From assembly GCA_003956705.1 (NCBI GenBank), contig QZCP01000445.1:75650-139649 (forward strand): 64,000 bases of DNA, written 5' to 3'. Shown piece after piece: positions 13,801-25,687 of the stretch. Numbering within the stretch: position 1 is the stretch's first letter; the number at the start of each line of letters is the position of its first letter. The position numbers and the translations under genes are program-made. The DNA is from Brevipalpus yothersi (taxonomy: Eukaryota > Arthropoda > Arachnida > Trombidiformes > Tenuipalpidae). The notes below the pieces were generated by a model. It made no database searches, was not told the origin of the DNA, and saw only the letters and a program-made list of their open reading frames with translations.

Positions 13801-15884
13801 CTTTTCTCATTGAATCAAGATCATCTTGGGTCAAAGAATTGGAGTCGAGAAAATCAGTTGATGGAGACTGAATATTTTTCGCTTCATCGACAATCCAAGC
13901 AGCAAAATATTTGCAATTCGCTCGAATAGTTTTGTTCTCTGAATCATTTGAAAGTATTACAGTTCTCTCAATCTGCTTATTAATGTTCTCAATGTTTTCA
14001 GCATCAATTATAGTAGTGGGAAGAGGAATCACTTTACTTGCGATCGATATGCTTCGGGTTTGGATTTTCTTAATTGATGGACTGATTTTCTCGATCAAAT
14101 TAATCCTCAGATAGCTTATTTCACTTCTCAGATCCAGCGTCAATTTTTGGGGCCAGCTCAATTTGAAATTCAAATCCAAATCCGTTTCTTTGGTTTTAGA
14201 AGAGATGGAATCATTCGCTTGAAATTCTAGAGCATATTTCAAATTCTTAATATCAGATCGTCTTTTTCGCTCAGATGCTGGACATTCTGGTGTTGGAGTT
14301 ATTGGATGATTAAAGTCCAATTCAAAGTTAATTAATTTGGGTTCACCAGGTAAACGTCCATCAGTAAGGAATGTTTCATCTTTAATGGACTGTAAAAGCT
14401 CCCCATCATTAGCAGAAGATTTCGGTGGTTTTGGTTTGGTAAGGATCGAAGTTTCTGTGAATTCCATAGAATTTCTATCGTTTATTGGTGATTTTTCCAT
14501 TTCTTCAGCATTTTTCTGGTCAACTTTGAGTTTCTTTCGATTTCTCCAAGCTCTCATTTGTTTTCGATACTCTTCCAGTTCTTCTTCGAATACTTCTTTT
14601 CGAATCATCTTCTCGAATGCAAATCGATCATTAACGATCTTATTCCACAAATTTTTTTCACTCTCTTCTCGATCCTGATCTTCCACCTCAGTATATTTCA
14701 ATCTTCAATAAAGAATGAGTTAGTAATAGCAATGCTATTTTCTTTCAATGTTTTCTGCGAAAAAGTTGTAAAAAATTTTCATACCTCACTGTTGTTGATG
14801 AATAACTTTGATTTCGACGTTTTTGTTTCAATTCTTCCCATAAATCGAGTAATGACAATAATACATTTCTCCAATCTTGTGTCACTTTCCGTTGATATTC
14901 AAATGCTCTACTTAGCTGTTTTTTGTACACTTTCAGTCTATCTTGACGCATTCTAGCTTGATTTTCATCCAATTGTGATTCATCAGCCTGCATATTGTTG
15001 ATATTAGTCTGAATAGCTTCAATTTTTTCCAACCAATTGAATTTATTTTGATCAGCGGTGAGGTTTTGGTACTTTTTGAATGCAATCATCAATTGACTGG
15101 CAACTTTATTCTCTTCTGACATCAATGGATGAGACTCGAAGAGGAGAGAATTTATCTGCATCAAAATCTTATATCGAATATGCTGCTTTTGTGTTTCGAA
15201 TTGTGAAAATTTTTCTCTACTCATTATCGGTTGATAATTGTACAAATTTGAATCAGCAATGGGAGCTGTAGCCTTTTCGAAAAGGAGTTTCCACCATGTA
15301 AAATATTTCATCAAAAAATCGTACACATAATATGCATAACCCGAAAACCATTTTGATCCAGAATCTCGAAACAAGCGTTCATTGAGTCTTCGAACATTCT
15401 TGATTGGTAGATGTTTTGCTATTGATTCGAGATGAATTTTATCTTCTTCCAGATTTTCTTCTGTCTTCTCGCCATAAACAACACTTTGACTAACAGTCTT
15501 GTCATCAGTATGAATCAGAAGTTCTTTTTCTCTCTGCTTTCGATCGTCTCTGGATCGAAGAAAAGGCTCTTCCATCAGATAGACTTTATCATTTGAACTT
15601 GATTTTAAGGTTGATTCATCTTCCATCTGAGTATCAGTGTTTTCTGGTCTTCCACCATCGGCACCATCATGAACATTTTGAGAATCACCATTTTCAGTTA
15701 CAGAATTAGAGATAGAATTTTTGATAAAAAAATTGATCGATTTCTCTGGACTTGGATAAAAATTTTCACTTGAACTTGATTCGATAATCTGTGAGATGGC
15801 ATTTTTCCAATCAGCTTTAGCCGATAAGGCAGCTTCGATTTTTCGATTCAGATCATCTCTTGTCACATGTTGAACAGCACTCAT
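10848..15884 (-). CDS. CC2D2A: CC2D2A, transition-zone C2-domain protein
   Basis: Ten exons: 14785-15884, 13317-14702, 13091-13248, 12763-12886, 12351-12702, 11743-12288, 11552-11674, 11279-11439, 11141-11216, 10848-11036. Total is 4215 nt, 1404 residues (vertebrate CC2D2A about 1600). The C-terminal third carries the family signatures: GDEEEHAILLCNFLLYLGK, IPEGPTAYVIVWE, IWNPMTGE and the final FAIAVYIHPYP. C2-like segments lie around the exons at 13248-12351. The N-terminal 700 residues are charged and coiled-coil-like. CC2D2A is a structural part of the MKS module at the ciliary transition zone and is mutated in Joubert/Meckel syndromes. The ATG at 15884 is preferred because the frame further upstream has only non-ATG codons. 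A TTTATT (AATAAA on this strand) lies at 10799-10804, just after the stop. Its presence implies the animal makes cilia, at least in sensory neurons or sperm. Confidence 0.95.
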
Positions 15885-16584
15885 TTTCAGTTTGATTTGA
15901 CTTTTGCCCAAAGTCACCAAATCAGGTTCAATTTGAACTACTCAAAAGTTTGAAAATTTAATATATCACACACAATTTTCTATAAAAAATGATAGCATTT
16001 TACGCTATGACTCAATCATACAAACACAGAATGGTAATAATTCTTCCTATTTTTGTGAGGTGATATTCCAATGTGCATATGTGTGTGTGTCTATGGTATG
16101 TTTTGATTTGGTGATCCTTACAAACCATGGTGATCCAACCTAAGAGCTTGACTCCGATTGATAGACATGTTGGTCTCTCCTCTCTCTCTCTCTTCCATTG
16201 ATTGTTTCCACCAGTTAATCAGACGGCAATTGAGTGGACTTGGAGCGCCGCTCGATTGTTAATGGAAGGATATTGATGTGGTTGAAGGGATCCGATAGGA
16301 GGTTTATCAATTAGATTTATGGATGAAAGTAAGTTTGTGAATAAGCGAATGAATGAATGATGATCCAATGGTACCAATCATGTCTCATCACCATGAAGTG
16401 GTGTGGAATATTCTGAATATTTCCAAAAAAATTCGATTCACCAGATTTTTGTCAAACAGCTGTTATCCACTTCAGTTATCACCAATTGAATTCGTTTTGT
16501 TTTTATAAAGATGACAATTATCTCATGATTATTTTATTGATTGAGTATTACCACTGATATTCTACGCTCATTGTTCACATTGGA
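15885..16584. other. Divergent intergenic region
   Basis: 700 bp between the CC2D2A start (-) and the next plus-strand gene. Contains a short GT tract near 16081-16091 and a CT tract near 16178-16192. It probably holds both promoters; no specific element is recognised. Confidence 0.5.
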
Positions 16585-17559
16585 ATGGCATCAGAATCTG
16601 AGAAAGAAAATCCGTACGCTAAGATTCCCAATTGTGTTGTTTATTCATTGATGATTTTCACATTCATTTTGATTCTTATCGGAGGTGGATTAGTGTGGAT
16701 GTTTTATCGGATGATCGGGCGATATGAATTCATTCAGAGTCTCATTGATCATACACCATCAGGTGAAACGGTTGAAACTGAGATGGAAAATGCGAAAGCA
16801 ATAAGGGACAAAAAAAGGGGAGAGTATAATGATAGATTGAATAAATTTAATGTGCAATTGGAAGAAAAAGAAAAACGAATGAATGGTTTGAAGGAGGAAT
16901 TTGATAAAGCATATGACTTTACACAGAAGTCTTATACCACCAAGAAAGAACTTTTTAAATCCACGGCAGATAGGATCCAAAATAATCTTGATAAATACGG
17001 TGTAGAGTGTAATAAAATAGTCAAAAGATATGATGACGCAAGGAAAGCGTGTGATAAATCGATTGAGGAACTCATAAAAAACGTTGGAAAGTTCAATTCT
17101 TCATTAGATGCGCGTAAAAAAGATCTTAAAGCGGCCGGAGCATATACTGCTAAAGATTTGGTTCCAGAAGATTTCATATATTTCCAGATTGATCAGGAGA
17201 AAAACCCAAATGAACTGTGGAAAGATTGTAATTGGCAAGAAGTTGATGAATCATGGCAAGATTGTTTCTTATACAATAAACCAGAAAACATGGGTAAGGT
17301 TGATCAAGAAAGCGTGCCTTCGCCTGAGGAGTTTAGAAAAGATTATTTTACACATGTTTTGAGTGAAACATTTTTGCCTGAGGTGTTGCAATTCAAAAAA
17401 CCGAGACCAGAAATTCCAAATAGGAATCAGCGTTTTGGACTGAAATCGTGGGAAAATCCAGGACAAGTGAAAGAATTTCTTAAGCCGAAAATTTCCTCAG
17501 CCCCTTTGAGAATATACCACAAAAAAGATAAAGCAAAGGCTTGGTCTGAACTTAAGTAG
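16585..17559 (+). CDS. Orphan single-pass membrane protein with coiled coil, 324 aa
   Basis: Single uninterrupted exon of 325 codons. After a short charged N-terminus there is one strongly hydrophobic segment at about residues 17-41, followed by a Lys/Glu-rich heptad-like region at about 65-180 that should form a coiled coil. The C-terminal 140 residues are Trp-, Asp- and Pro-containing, with two similar units, WKDCNWQEVDE and SWQDCFLYN, in tandem near 211-232. No family is recognised. Topology is most likely type II or N-anchored, with the coiled coil outside the membrane. It lacks introns, unlike its neighbours, and could be a lineage-restricted gene. The ATG at 16585 is the first in frame. 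Confidence 0.75.
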   Translation: MASESEKENPYAKIPNCVVYSLMIFTFILILIGGGLVWMFYRMIGRYEFIQSLIDHTPSGETVETEMENAKAIRDKKRGEYNDRLNKFNVQLEEKEKRMNGLKEEFDKAYDFTQKSYTTKKELFKSTADRIQNNLDKYGVECNKIVKRYDDARKACDKSIEELIKNVGKFNSSLDARKKDLKAAGAYTAKDLVPEDFIYFQIDQEKNPNELWKDCNWQEVDESWQDCFLYNKPENMGKVDQESVPSPEEFRKDYFTHVLSETFLPEVLQFKKPRPEIPNRNQRFGLKSWENPGQVKEFLKPKISSAPLRIYHKKDKAKAWSELK

Positions 17560-18373
17560 ATCTATCGAACTTGTCACTACTGCAATGTAATCATTAATTG
17601 TTGTAAATTTTTCGGAATTTTTTTTCCTCCAAATGAATACTGCTTCGGTGTTTCAATTCAATCTTCTGAGCTACAGTAGAAGGATTGATCCATTTTATCT
17701 AATCCATAAGGGAGGCTGGAAGCTCATTTGTCTCATCATTTTAATCAATGAACTCTTCAATTGAATGAATATATTTGTCTCTGGATTTGTTATCAATTGT
17801 GCTAAAAAAATAATTTCCATTTGCTAGTAAGAGAGAGAGAGTGTGTATATATATTTGTGTTACGTTTATTTGTAAATTGAAACTGCTTATTGATTATTCG
17901 GAAGTTGCAAATTTATCACTCATGTTTACGGATGCTGAGAACGCTTAGGGAACTCATCGGCAGACCATTTAAGATATAGCAGCTATAAAGAGACACGCGA
18001 ACGCTAATTGATCACATTACCTGTGGTCACTATTTTGCGCTTAATAAATATGACATTATTTATATTTTTACTCATGAATGAGCAAGTTTTTCGCCTACTA
18101 CGAGCAATTCGACAGTATCCATATTTGTACTATACACATATAGAAAATTTATTGATACTCCAATTTGATTGACTGACCATTTCGATTGATGAGACAGTTA
18201 TCAGGTTGCTTGGTGATTGTTAACGTCATAGTAAGGTTACGATCTGGCCAATTTCCGTTGGGATGCTTCTCTCTCGAGCATTTAATTCACCGATAGTTAC
18301 TGGACAAAGTCATAATCAGTTGATCTTTTCCACCGTCCAAGTGCTTTTGAGAGGCTCTTCCCAAGTGGTTGAA
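17560..18373. other. Intergenic region
   Basis: No coding signal. Contains a mixed GA/GT/AT simple tract near 17830-17853. The last 100 bp carry an in-frame upstream ATG (18263) for the next gene, which would add 37 residues ahead of its signal peptide. Confidence 0.5.
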
Positions 18374-19479
18374 ATGAGATCAACCATTCCAATAATTGTC
18401 TTCCTACTAAACATTGTCAGTTCATGTGTTATTCTCGCCAAAGGTTGGTTTTTTACATGTTCGAAGAATGAGTTTTGTTTTGAGTTCCTGTGTTATTTAA
18501 TTAAATTTCTGCTTTTTATTCTTTTAATTGAATTTATGCTTCAGATCGCTATCCAGATGCGTCTCACCTGTCTAATGGGGCTCTTAAGTTTATTATCTCA
18601 ACCTATATTGACGATCTTCTGTCCCGTCATTCTCCTGATGATGGTTTGAAGCAGCGTTTACAAAGAATGAGGTAAGAAAATGTATAAATACCATCAAGAA
18701 TTTTTCAAAAATTTTGATCATCTTTTTCTCGGAATTTTCAATCAGTGATCATGTTGTCAATCATCCGGCTTTATTGCAAAAAAGAGTATTCTTTGGACCA
18801 GAAACTCCATCTCACAATCCTGAAGAGGAAGTAAGTTACTAAAACTTTTTTCTCAAGTTTCTCAGTTCTTGTGATCAATAATGATGGCTTCTCACATTCC
18901 AATTATCAGGCCTCACCTTTGACCTATCACTCCTATCGGAAAAGATTTTCAGCTCCCACTCAGATTCGGAAAGATGATGATCCCCAATATCCATCAGATG
19001 AAATTTGTAAGACTCAGCGCCAATGGGAATTAATTAACGAAACTTACAGTTACAAAGGTGATGAGGTGGAAGTTATTCAGGATGATGAACGAAAACAATG
19101 GATATACACCTATCGTTGCGTTCCTCTTCAAGGTGAGTTCTAGAAGTTTACTTGCCTTAATTGGAAAATCTGGAATATTTTGTTTCTGATCGAAAAAAGT
19201 TGAAAAACTTTGAATTGATATAACTTTCCTTGATTTTTCTCTCTACCAGACAAATCTTGCCTCGGAATAGACTCAAGTTTCAAGAGCGAGTGTGCTGAAC
19301 GTGATGGCTGGTTTCGAGTTTATTATCGAAAAATTAGTACCGGTGAAAAAGAATGGGGTCCTGTTGCTGCTCCACACCATTGTGCATGTAAAATTCATCC
19401 CAAAATAGAGCAGCCTCTAATAGTACCAGAAACACAAACTCCATCTCCAGCAGAATTACAGGAATTACCTCGAAAATAA
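18374..19479 (+). CDS. Secreted NGF/Spaetzle-type cystine-knot growth factor
   Basis: Five exons: 18374-18443, 18545-18671, 18746-18830, 18910-19132, 19250-19479; 244 residues. Residues 1-22 form a signal peptide, which favours the ATG at 18374 over the in-frame one at 18263. A pro-region follows, ending at a basic RKR (104-106), a likely convertase site. The C-terminal domain has six cysteines at 127, 164, 172, 183, 213 and 215 (spacings 37, 8, 11, 30, 2), close to vertebrate NGF (43, 10, 12, 28, 2), including the diagnostic CLGID block and a CxC end (HHCACKI). There is one N-glycosylation sequon, NET, at 137. Neurotrophins and Spaetzle ligands are dimeric extracellular ligands for Trk/p75 or Toll receptors. 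The pattern fits a neurotrophin better than canonical seven-Cys Spaetzle, but receptor class cannot be told from sequence. AATAAA lies at 19688-19693. Confidence 0.85.
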
Positions 19480-20146
19480 TAGTGTGTCAAAAATATATTC
19501 TCTCAACTATCACTTGAGACATTTTCAGAAAAGAAAAAGATTTTGCTCAAGTTCAAGGGCGAGAGATATACATCCAGATCAATTCCTTCTCCCAAATATG
19601 CAGATGTGCATAAACAATAATGCCAAATCATGTAACCGCTTGAGATTAAGCTTCTCTGTTCTGAACTACTCATCAGCCTATGGATTCAATAAACAATCAC
19701 TTTCTTGGTATTCAAGAATGTAATACAGAGTTATTCTGAAATTTTTTCCACATTTGACCATATTCTGCTGCATAAGTGCTCGAAAATAAGAGAAAATTAT
19801 GTAAGTCTGATTTTTCTGCCCTGAGAAAAAGATAGAAATAAAAAAATTGTATAGTGAACAACTTTAATATGAATGAATCGTGGTATTTGGGGGCTGTTCT
19901 GGAAACCACTTGTTTCTCATAATAAATAATATAATCCCTGGTGTAATTAAAATGTGGATGTGCTCAGAGGGACAATAAGCTGTAGCAGAAAGAGAAGAGC
20001 TCGAGCCACAAAACATTTGAATTAGATGGAGCTCAAATTTAGCCTCATTCTGAAGCGACTATTGAAGTTTTTTAATCATTACTTGAAAAAAGGATACGAG
20101 GAGGAGGAAGAGTGAAGAAAATTGAATCAAGAGAGGACAACATGAT
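19480..20146. other. Convergent 3' intergenic region
   Basis: Lies between the stop of the cystine-knot gene (+) and the stop of fizzy-related (-). It holds the 3' UTRs, including an AATAAA at 19688-19693. Nothing else is recognised. Confidence 0.6.
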
Positions 20147-22117
20147 TCATCGAATACTCGAGAAAAGATTTAACAATGACTTGGGCTCTTTGAGCGACCT
20201 TGTTTTGTTAAATACATTCCAGAACCTCAAAGTTTCATCACCTGCTCCTGTTACGATAGATTCCCCATCGGGAGACATTGCCTGTGAAGGAAAGAGAAAA
20301 TTTAGTAAGATTTTTTCGAAACATAATCAAGAGGATCACTTACCAGGTACAACACTCGATAAGAGTGTCCAGATAACTTGGCTACTTGTACAAGAGTTGG
20401 ATATTTCCACACTAAAATTTGGTTTTGAGAATATCCGTGGGTGCTCACAAGCTCAGAGGAGTGTTTTGACCAAGCTAAATTACAAACTTGGGATCCAGTA
20501 TCAATGTATTGCATTGATTGACCAGTTAAGGTGTTCCAGAATCTTATGTTTCGATCAGCGGTACCTCCACCGCTGGCTAATAGTCCATGATGATGAGGAG
20601 ACCAGGCAATAGCTTTCACGGCTGCTACGTGTTCGGTATAGGTTTGTACGGGTTGTAAATGGCTCAAATTCCAGACAAAAAGTTTATTATCATTTCCACC
20701 TGAAGCGAGGTGTTGATTATCGGGGGACCATTTCAGACCACAGACTTCTTGTCGATGGCTCATTAGTCGTCGCTCAGGAACAATTGAAGGAGTACGCACA
20801 TCTCGTTGCAATATATGTCTATCGCGGCTTCCAGACGATAGGACGTCTCCGTTCCAAGCTAATGCTCCAACTCGAGCTGTATGTCCTTGGAGTACATTGG
20901 TTCTCTTGTTGGCAACAACATCCCAAATTTGAACCAGACCTTTGTGTGTTCCAACGGCAACAGAGTGACCCTTTTGATAAATGAAAATGAAACATTAGCA
21001 AAGATGGAGGATATTTCTCCACTTTCTCTTTCTCTCTCTCTCTCTCTCTTGATGAACTTACTCTTTCGGCCCAGGATACGGAGGTCACCGTGTCGTTATC
21101 AGGCTGAAGGTCACATAGTCTTGTGACCTGTGAAGTGCAGGCACTCCACAGATACACACATGTCCCTAGCCCAACACTTAAAATATTGGTCGAAGACCAG
21201 TCAACTAAATTCAGATAGAAGTCATCGTGAAGTTCTGGTGCATCAAGAACTTTATATGGTATTTTGGGAATTTTTCTCGCTGTCTTGCGAGGAGATCTTA
21301 ATAACTTTTGACTTTTACTGCTCACTGGTGATAGAGAGTAGGGTGATGATGGCTCATTTAAATGATGATGATCCTTGGCTCGATACTATTGGTGATAGAA
21401 TACAAATGAAATTAACAAATTAATAATTGCGTTATGAGATGATAAGTGAAAATTAATAATAAATATCAATGAACACTTACGGTGAACAAGTTTCTGGATG
21501 CTAATGGTGTGAATACTCTTCGCTCTTCAGCTTGCTCTTTGATATCTTCAATACCAGCTCCTAAGAGTTCATTCTTCAGTAAACATTGGTATGCTATCAC
21601 ATCTTTCGAATTATCAGCAGTGGCTTCTTTCGCTTTACGTGCAGGAGGAGGTTTATTTGCATCCTTTAAAGAGACAATTCAAAACAGAAACGTTATCATT
21701 AAAAGGCATAATATAACAATAGGTCAACGTATATGTGGAGACACAAATTGATTGCTCACCTGTATCATCGTGAATCTAATGTTCCAGTTGGGAGATTCTC
21801 TTATTGGTGTGTACCTATCACTGACATATCTCTCACTGGTGATAGGAGACTTAGTAAGTGACTAAAATAATGGAAGATGGTAAATAAACATAGGAAAAAG
21901 GGAGAAAAAAATTAGGACATCTCGTATTGATAATGTACAGTAAGAAGAACGGTTGGTAAAAGTGATTCAAACATTTGCCATTGATCCATCAAATAAGTGG
22001 ATGGAGATGATCATTTAACACACTCACATTTGGTCCATTTCCATCTTTGATGGAAGTTTCACCATTTGTTGAACAATTGAGCGTCCGAAGAAGTCGTCTT
22101 TCATATTCACGATTCAT
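20147..22117 (-). CDS. fzr: Fizzy-related / Cdh1, APC/C activator
   Basis: Six exons, all phase 0: 22028-22117, 21760-21861, 21481-21663, 21062-21385, 20344-20970, 20147-20281; 486 residues (human FZR1 496). Features in order: N-terminal MNREYERRLLRT as in FZR1; C-box DRYTPIR at 45-51; LLKNELLGAGIE block; SPYSLSPVS and SKSQKLLRSPRK; seven WD40 repeats with near-identical blocks (SVGLGTCVYLWSA, HRQEVCGLKWSPD, GLLASGGGTADR, VSTHGYSQNQILVWKYP); and the C-terminal Ile-Arg tail (485-486) that docks on the APC/C. It recruits D-box/KEN substrates to the anaphase-promoting complex in late mitosis and G1. The identical match to FZR1-specific rather than Cdc20-specific blocks makes the paralogue assignment firm. 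Intron 4 carries a CT tract near 21024-21049. Confidence 0.98.
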
Positions 22118-22993
22118 TTTGTTTAATTAATTAAGTAGCTGATGAAAAAATTATCTTTCAACTGAAACCACGTAATAAACACGAGTGACGCACAGAAATG
22201 ATCAAAAACAACTGAACAGATGAACAGATGATATCAACGCACAATGAGAATTAGAAAAAGAACAAAAAAGCTTTTCTCTTTCTCAAATGAAAATTTATAT
22301 AAATATATACACAGATATACAAGCCAAGAGTATTTAAATTGATTCAATAAACATAAGCATAATTGAAATAAACAGTATACAGACACAAGCTCTAACAAGT
22401 TTGAATAAATATCACCTATTAAATTGTGTTAACTTGCACACACTCATCACTACTAGGCGTATACAGAAGGATATGAAAATTAGTGGCTACTGGTCGATGA
22501 ATACAATCAAAATGATAATGGGCAATGATGATGATGATTATGGAAGTGTAATTTGATCCCAAACAAAATTATAATTAAAGATCAAACATTAATCACATTC
22601 ACCAAAACGGATTGAATTGGCCTCACCAAAAATTCAAACATACAGCTCAGATGGCAGCAGAATCGTTTAAAAGGCTGAAAAGCATAGAAAGCATAAAAAG
22701 CATTCAAATGGCCTGCATTAAGCGCGGCTGTTCAAGTGAGGCCAATGCAACGGCTTTTTATTCTAGATCATTTTGGGCACATGAAAAGATGGTGTCTTTT
22801 GATTCTCTAGGATAAAATGGGCTTGATCATCATCAATTTGTAACCGAAATAAAAGGACACACATCCATACACATATCTCACATGTCATTGACTTTATTAC
22901 AACTTTTTGCCTCTCTCTTCACACATTATTACAGTAGTTCGTTTGGGTATATGTATGTATGATGTTCGATCGTTATATAGAGTTACTTGACCN

Positions 22994-23044
<51 letters not shown>

Positions 23045-25687
23045 TTCTCTCTCTCTTTTGAGGGCTCAATGTTCCGTTTTTCTGGTATTGAATGTCATTC
23101 ATAATAATTGGTTAACGAACAAATTATTAGCATTATGAGTCAATGATTAAGATTGAAACGGTTTTTTTTGTGTGTGATATAATTTTTTTTGCTCGCTAGA
23201 TATTTGTACAGAGTTTTTTGGGCTGGGATTTTGTGGGATCAACTTTTCACTGTCAATTAGTTTTCTTGAGAGAAAGTTTTTTCATTAATCAATGCTGATA
23301 AGATAGCTGATGAAGATAAGAGTGTATGGACCGAGATACTACGTCTCCATTGTATTACTGAAGAGTTATGATGTTATTAACGTTATTAAGTGAAAATATT
23401 CATTGCCCAAAAACTCGATAGGGTTACTCAAATCAATCCTTTGATAAGAATTTGTCATCCAAACAGTTTCGAGCTAATGACCAAAAACATTATCCGTTCC
23501 ATCCCAGTACGATTTCAATCACAAAGATCGTCAATAGAGCAATTAAGTGGCCAAATCACCTGTAATGGTGATCATTCTACGATGATTACGGCAATCAGAA
23601 CATTGTGAGTGGTTTTCGTTGCAGGAAACTCTTTTGGCTCCCAATATCTTATACTTCTACAATCAGCTATCGGGTTGAATCAATTCATCCAGAATACATC
23701 ATACCTCTTGGGATCTGGGAATTCTCTTTCTCTACCCATCTATAATCTCATGATGATAATACCAAATAATGCCAACTTTTTTCTCAATTATCTCAAGTAG
23801 CTAGTGATAGAAATATCTGTAAAAACACTCTTACATCGAAATTTGAGCCCTGAGATCTTTCTCAAGGCCTCCAGAATTTTCTCTATCACTTCTCTTTTGT
23901 ATTATGATCAGAAAATCCAAAGTACTATGATAAGGAAAGAAGAAGAACGCGGTCACTGGATGAAAGATCCTTCAACATCTAACAACAACAAAGTAGATGA
24001 ACTCGATCACTTACATATTTTCTCATCATTGAGGATGTGGAATCCCCGTTTCCGGTGAATCATACTATCATCTATCATGAACAATCAAGGTGATCTAAGA
24101 GAACTCGTGCGACATGATCTCTTCCATGAGCACATTTGTTCACATCGAGCATCGAGGTGTTCATCTTCTTCTTCGTTACCATGATTCCATGTCGTGAATT
24201 TTCCAATTATTTCTCAACTAACGGTAAATCGTGCAATCAATGCGTTCTGCGTTCAACAATACTTATGATCAAATGCAGCACTCGAAAGATTCACAATCAT
24301 GTCAATGAAGCTGTCAATAAGAGTGAAGAGATGAAACGTATCGAGAATCCTACTATTTCCAAGGGTATATTTTTCTCTAGAGGTAAAAGATAACTAATAA
24401 GATCATTCTATTCAGATTGTATACTCTTAATTGCAAATATGTGTATACATACCTACATATTGACAACACTTGATTGGATGTATCTCTCTCTCCCTCTCTT
24501 TTCTTTCTTTCCCTTTATACATACCTATATCTTTCTTTTTGATTTTTCTCCTCTCGGAAGTTGTTGAAAATTATCTTTCAATCATCTGGAAAATACTCAC
24601 TTGAAACACATTAATCTGTTTTCCTCAGAATGAAAAATAACCTAGTACAGTAGTCATACTTAATCAATGGGGAGGGGGAGAAGGTTTTCTACCGGAATGA
24701 TAGTAAACACACATTCATAAATTCTAATCTATATGGAGCACAAAGGAATTCATCGTGTGATTAACATCATCTTGAAAAACATCTGACCATGAGTGTGATG
24801 AAATTTTTTTTCTTCCTCTCGAGTGGAGAATCGAGTATTTACCGTTACACATGTACATAAACTTATACACCTATACAGGTAACTATAGAATAGATTTTTC
24901 GACACGTACACAGGTACTTATAATCAGAAAATTTTATCAAAAATCACATGGGATTAATTTATTTTTCTCATTCTCACCCATAAAAAAATACACACTCATC
25001 AATAATATAAACTATCAATTGATTTGCTTCAACATTGAGTAATGTAAGGAGTAATCTTCTTTGCCTAGATTCTTCTTTCAAGTATCAAAAACAATATTTT
25101 TCACTCTAGTGAGCAAGGATAGATTATTATTATCAATCGGAAGTCCATGTTTTTCCGGGTATCATGTTCAAACATGATCAAACACATGGCATTCTCTCAG
25201 GTTCAACTAAGAAGAGGGTATGACCCGATCAATTGATCATGATGAGTAAGGTATTAGAAGAAAAAAGTGGAAGATAGAGTGAGTGGATGATGAGAGAAAA
25301 AGTCAAAGAACTTTCAAGTTTCATGATTAGACAGAGTGCTTCACCTCAAATATTTGGCAGCGTTCATTCCTAGGAGGACATTGATCCCAATGGTTCGAAC
25401 GATTTCCATAAAAGTCTCGAAAGATTGATTGATTTCTGATATATGAATCGATAAACCAAAGTTACCATGTAGAGGTAAGTTAAAATTATGGTAAGCTTCA
25501 AATACGAGTTGATCGAAGAAAAGGCAAAAAATAAGATATGAAAATCAAGAATTTATTCTCGATAAATGATCATGACAAAACAGTATAAGAAAAAGATAGT
25601 ATGAAATGATGAATAATTACAATAACATTAATTTGTTTGATGCTAATAATTTATGTATACAAAAGTCATTCACTCATGAATCAATCA
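22118..25687. other. 3.6-kb gene-poor region
   Basis: No gene is supported. Short open frames (for example 22648-22815 and 24136-24393) have neither splice support nor family resemblance. It contains a long CT tract (22994-23055) with an adjacent undetermined base, and scattered TATA/AT-rich stretches near 22290-22320. It likely includes the fizzy-related promoter at the left end and 3' sequence of the glycosyltransferase at the right. Confidence 0.5.
22994..23055. repeat. (CT)n microsatellite next to undetermined base
   Basis: Slightly interrupted CT run of about 60 bases. The base just before it, 22993, is n, the only ambiguous base noticed in the window. This suggests a consensus or gap-closing problem, so the true repeat length may be wrong. 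Confidence 0.95.

Noticed and set aside
18263..18373. Upstream in-frame ATG of the cystine-knot gene
   Set aside because: It would bury the signal peptide 37 residues inside the protein; the ATG at 18374 begins it directly.
22612..22815. Plus-strand ORF with FKRLKSIESIKSI and weak similarity of its ATGGCAGCAG...GTTTAAAAG region to 31606-31635
   Set aside because: The shared stretch is about 25 bases with gaps, no acceptor/donor pair gives a longer product, and no family is recognised. Too weak to call a gene or a repeat.
23600..23630. Mini-intron GTGAGT...TTGCAG of about 22 bp
   Set aside because: Too short for a spliceosomal intron and not flanked by coding sequence.
23390..24393. Run of plus-strand ORFs in the gene-poor region
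   Set aside because: No residue pattern typical of proteins, starts often non-ATG, and candidate splice sites give introns of about 20-50 bp without consensus.
25360..25410. GGTTCGAA-like sequence suggesting a tRNA T-arm
   Set aside because: No matching acceptor stem, D-arm or anticodon arm could be drawn around it.
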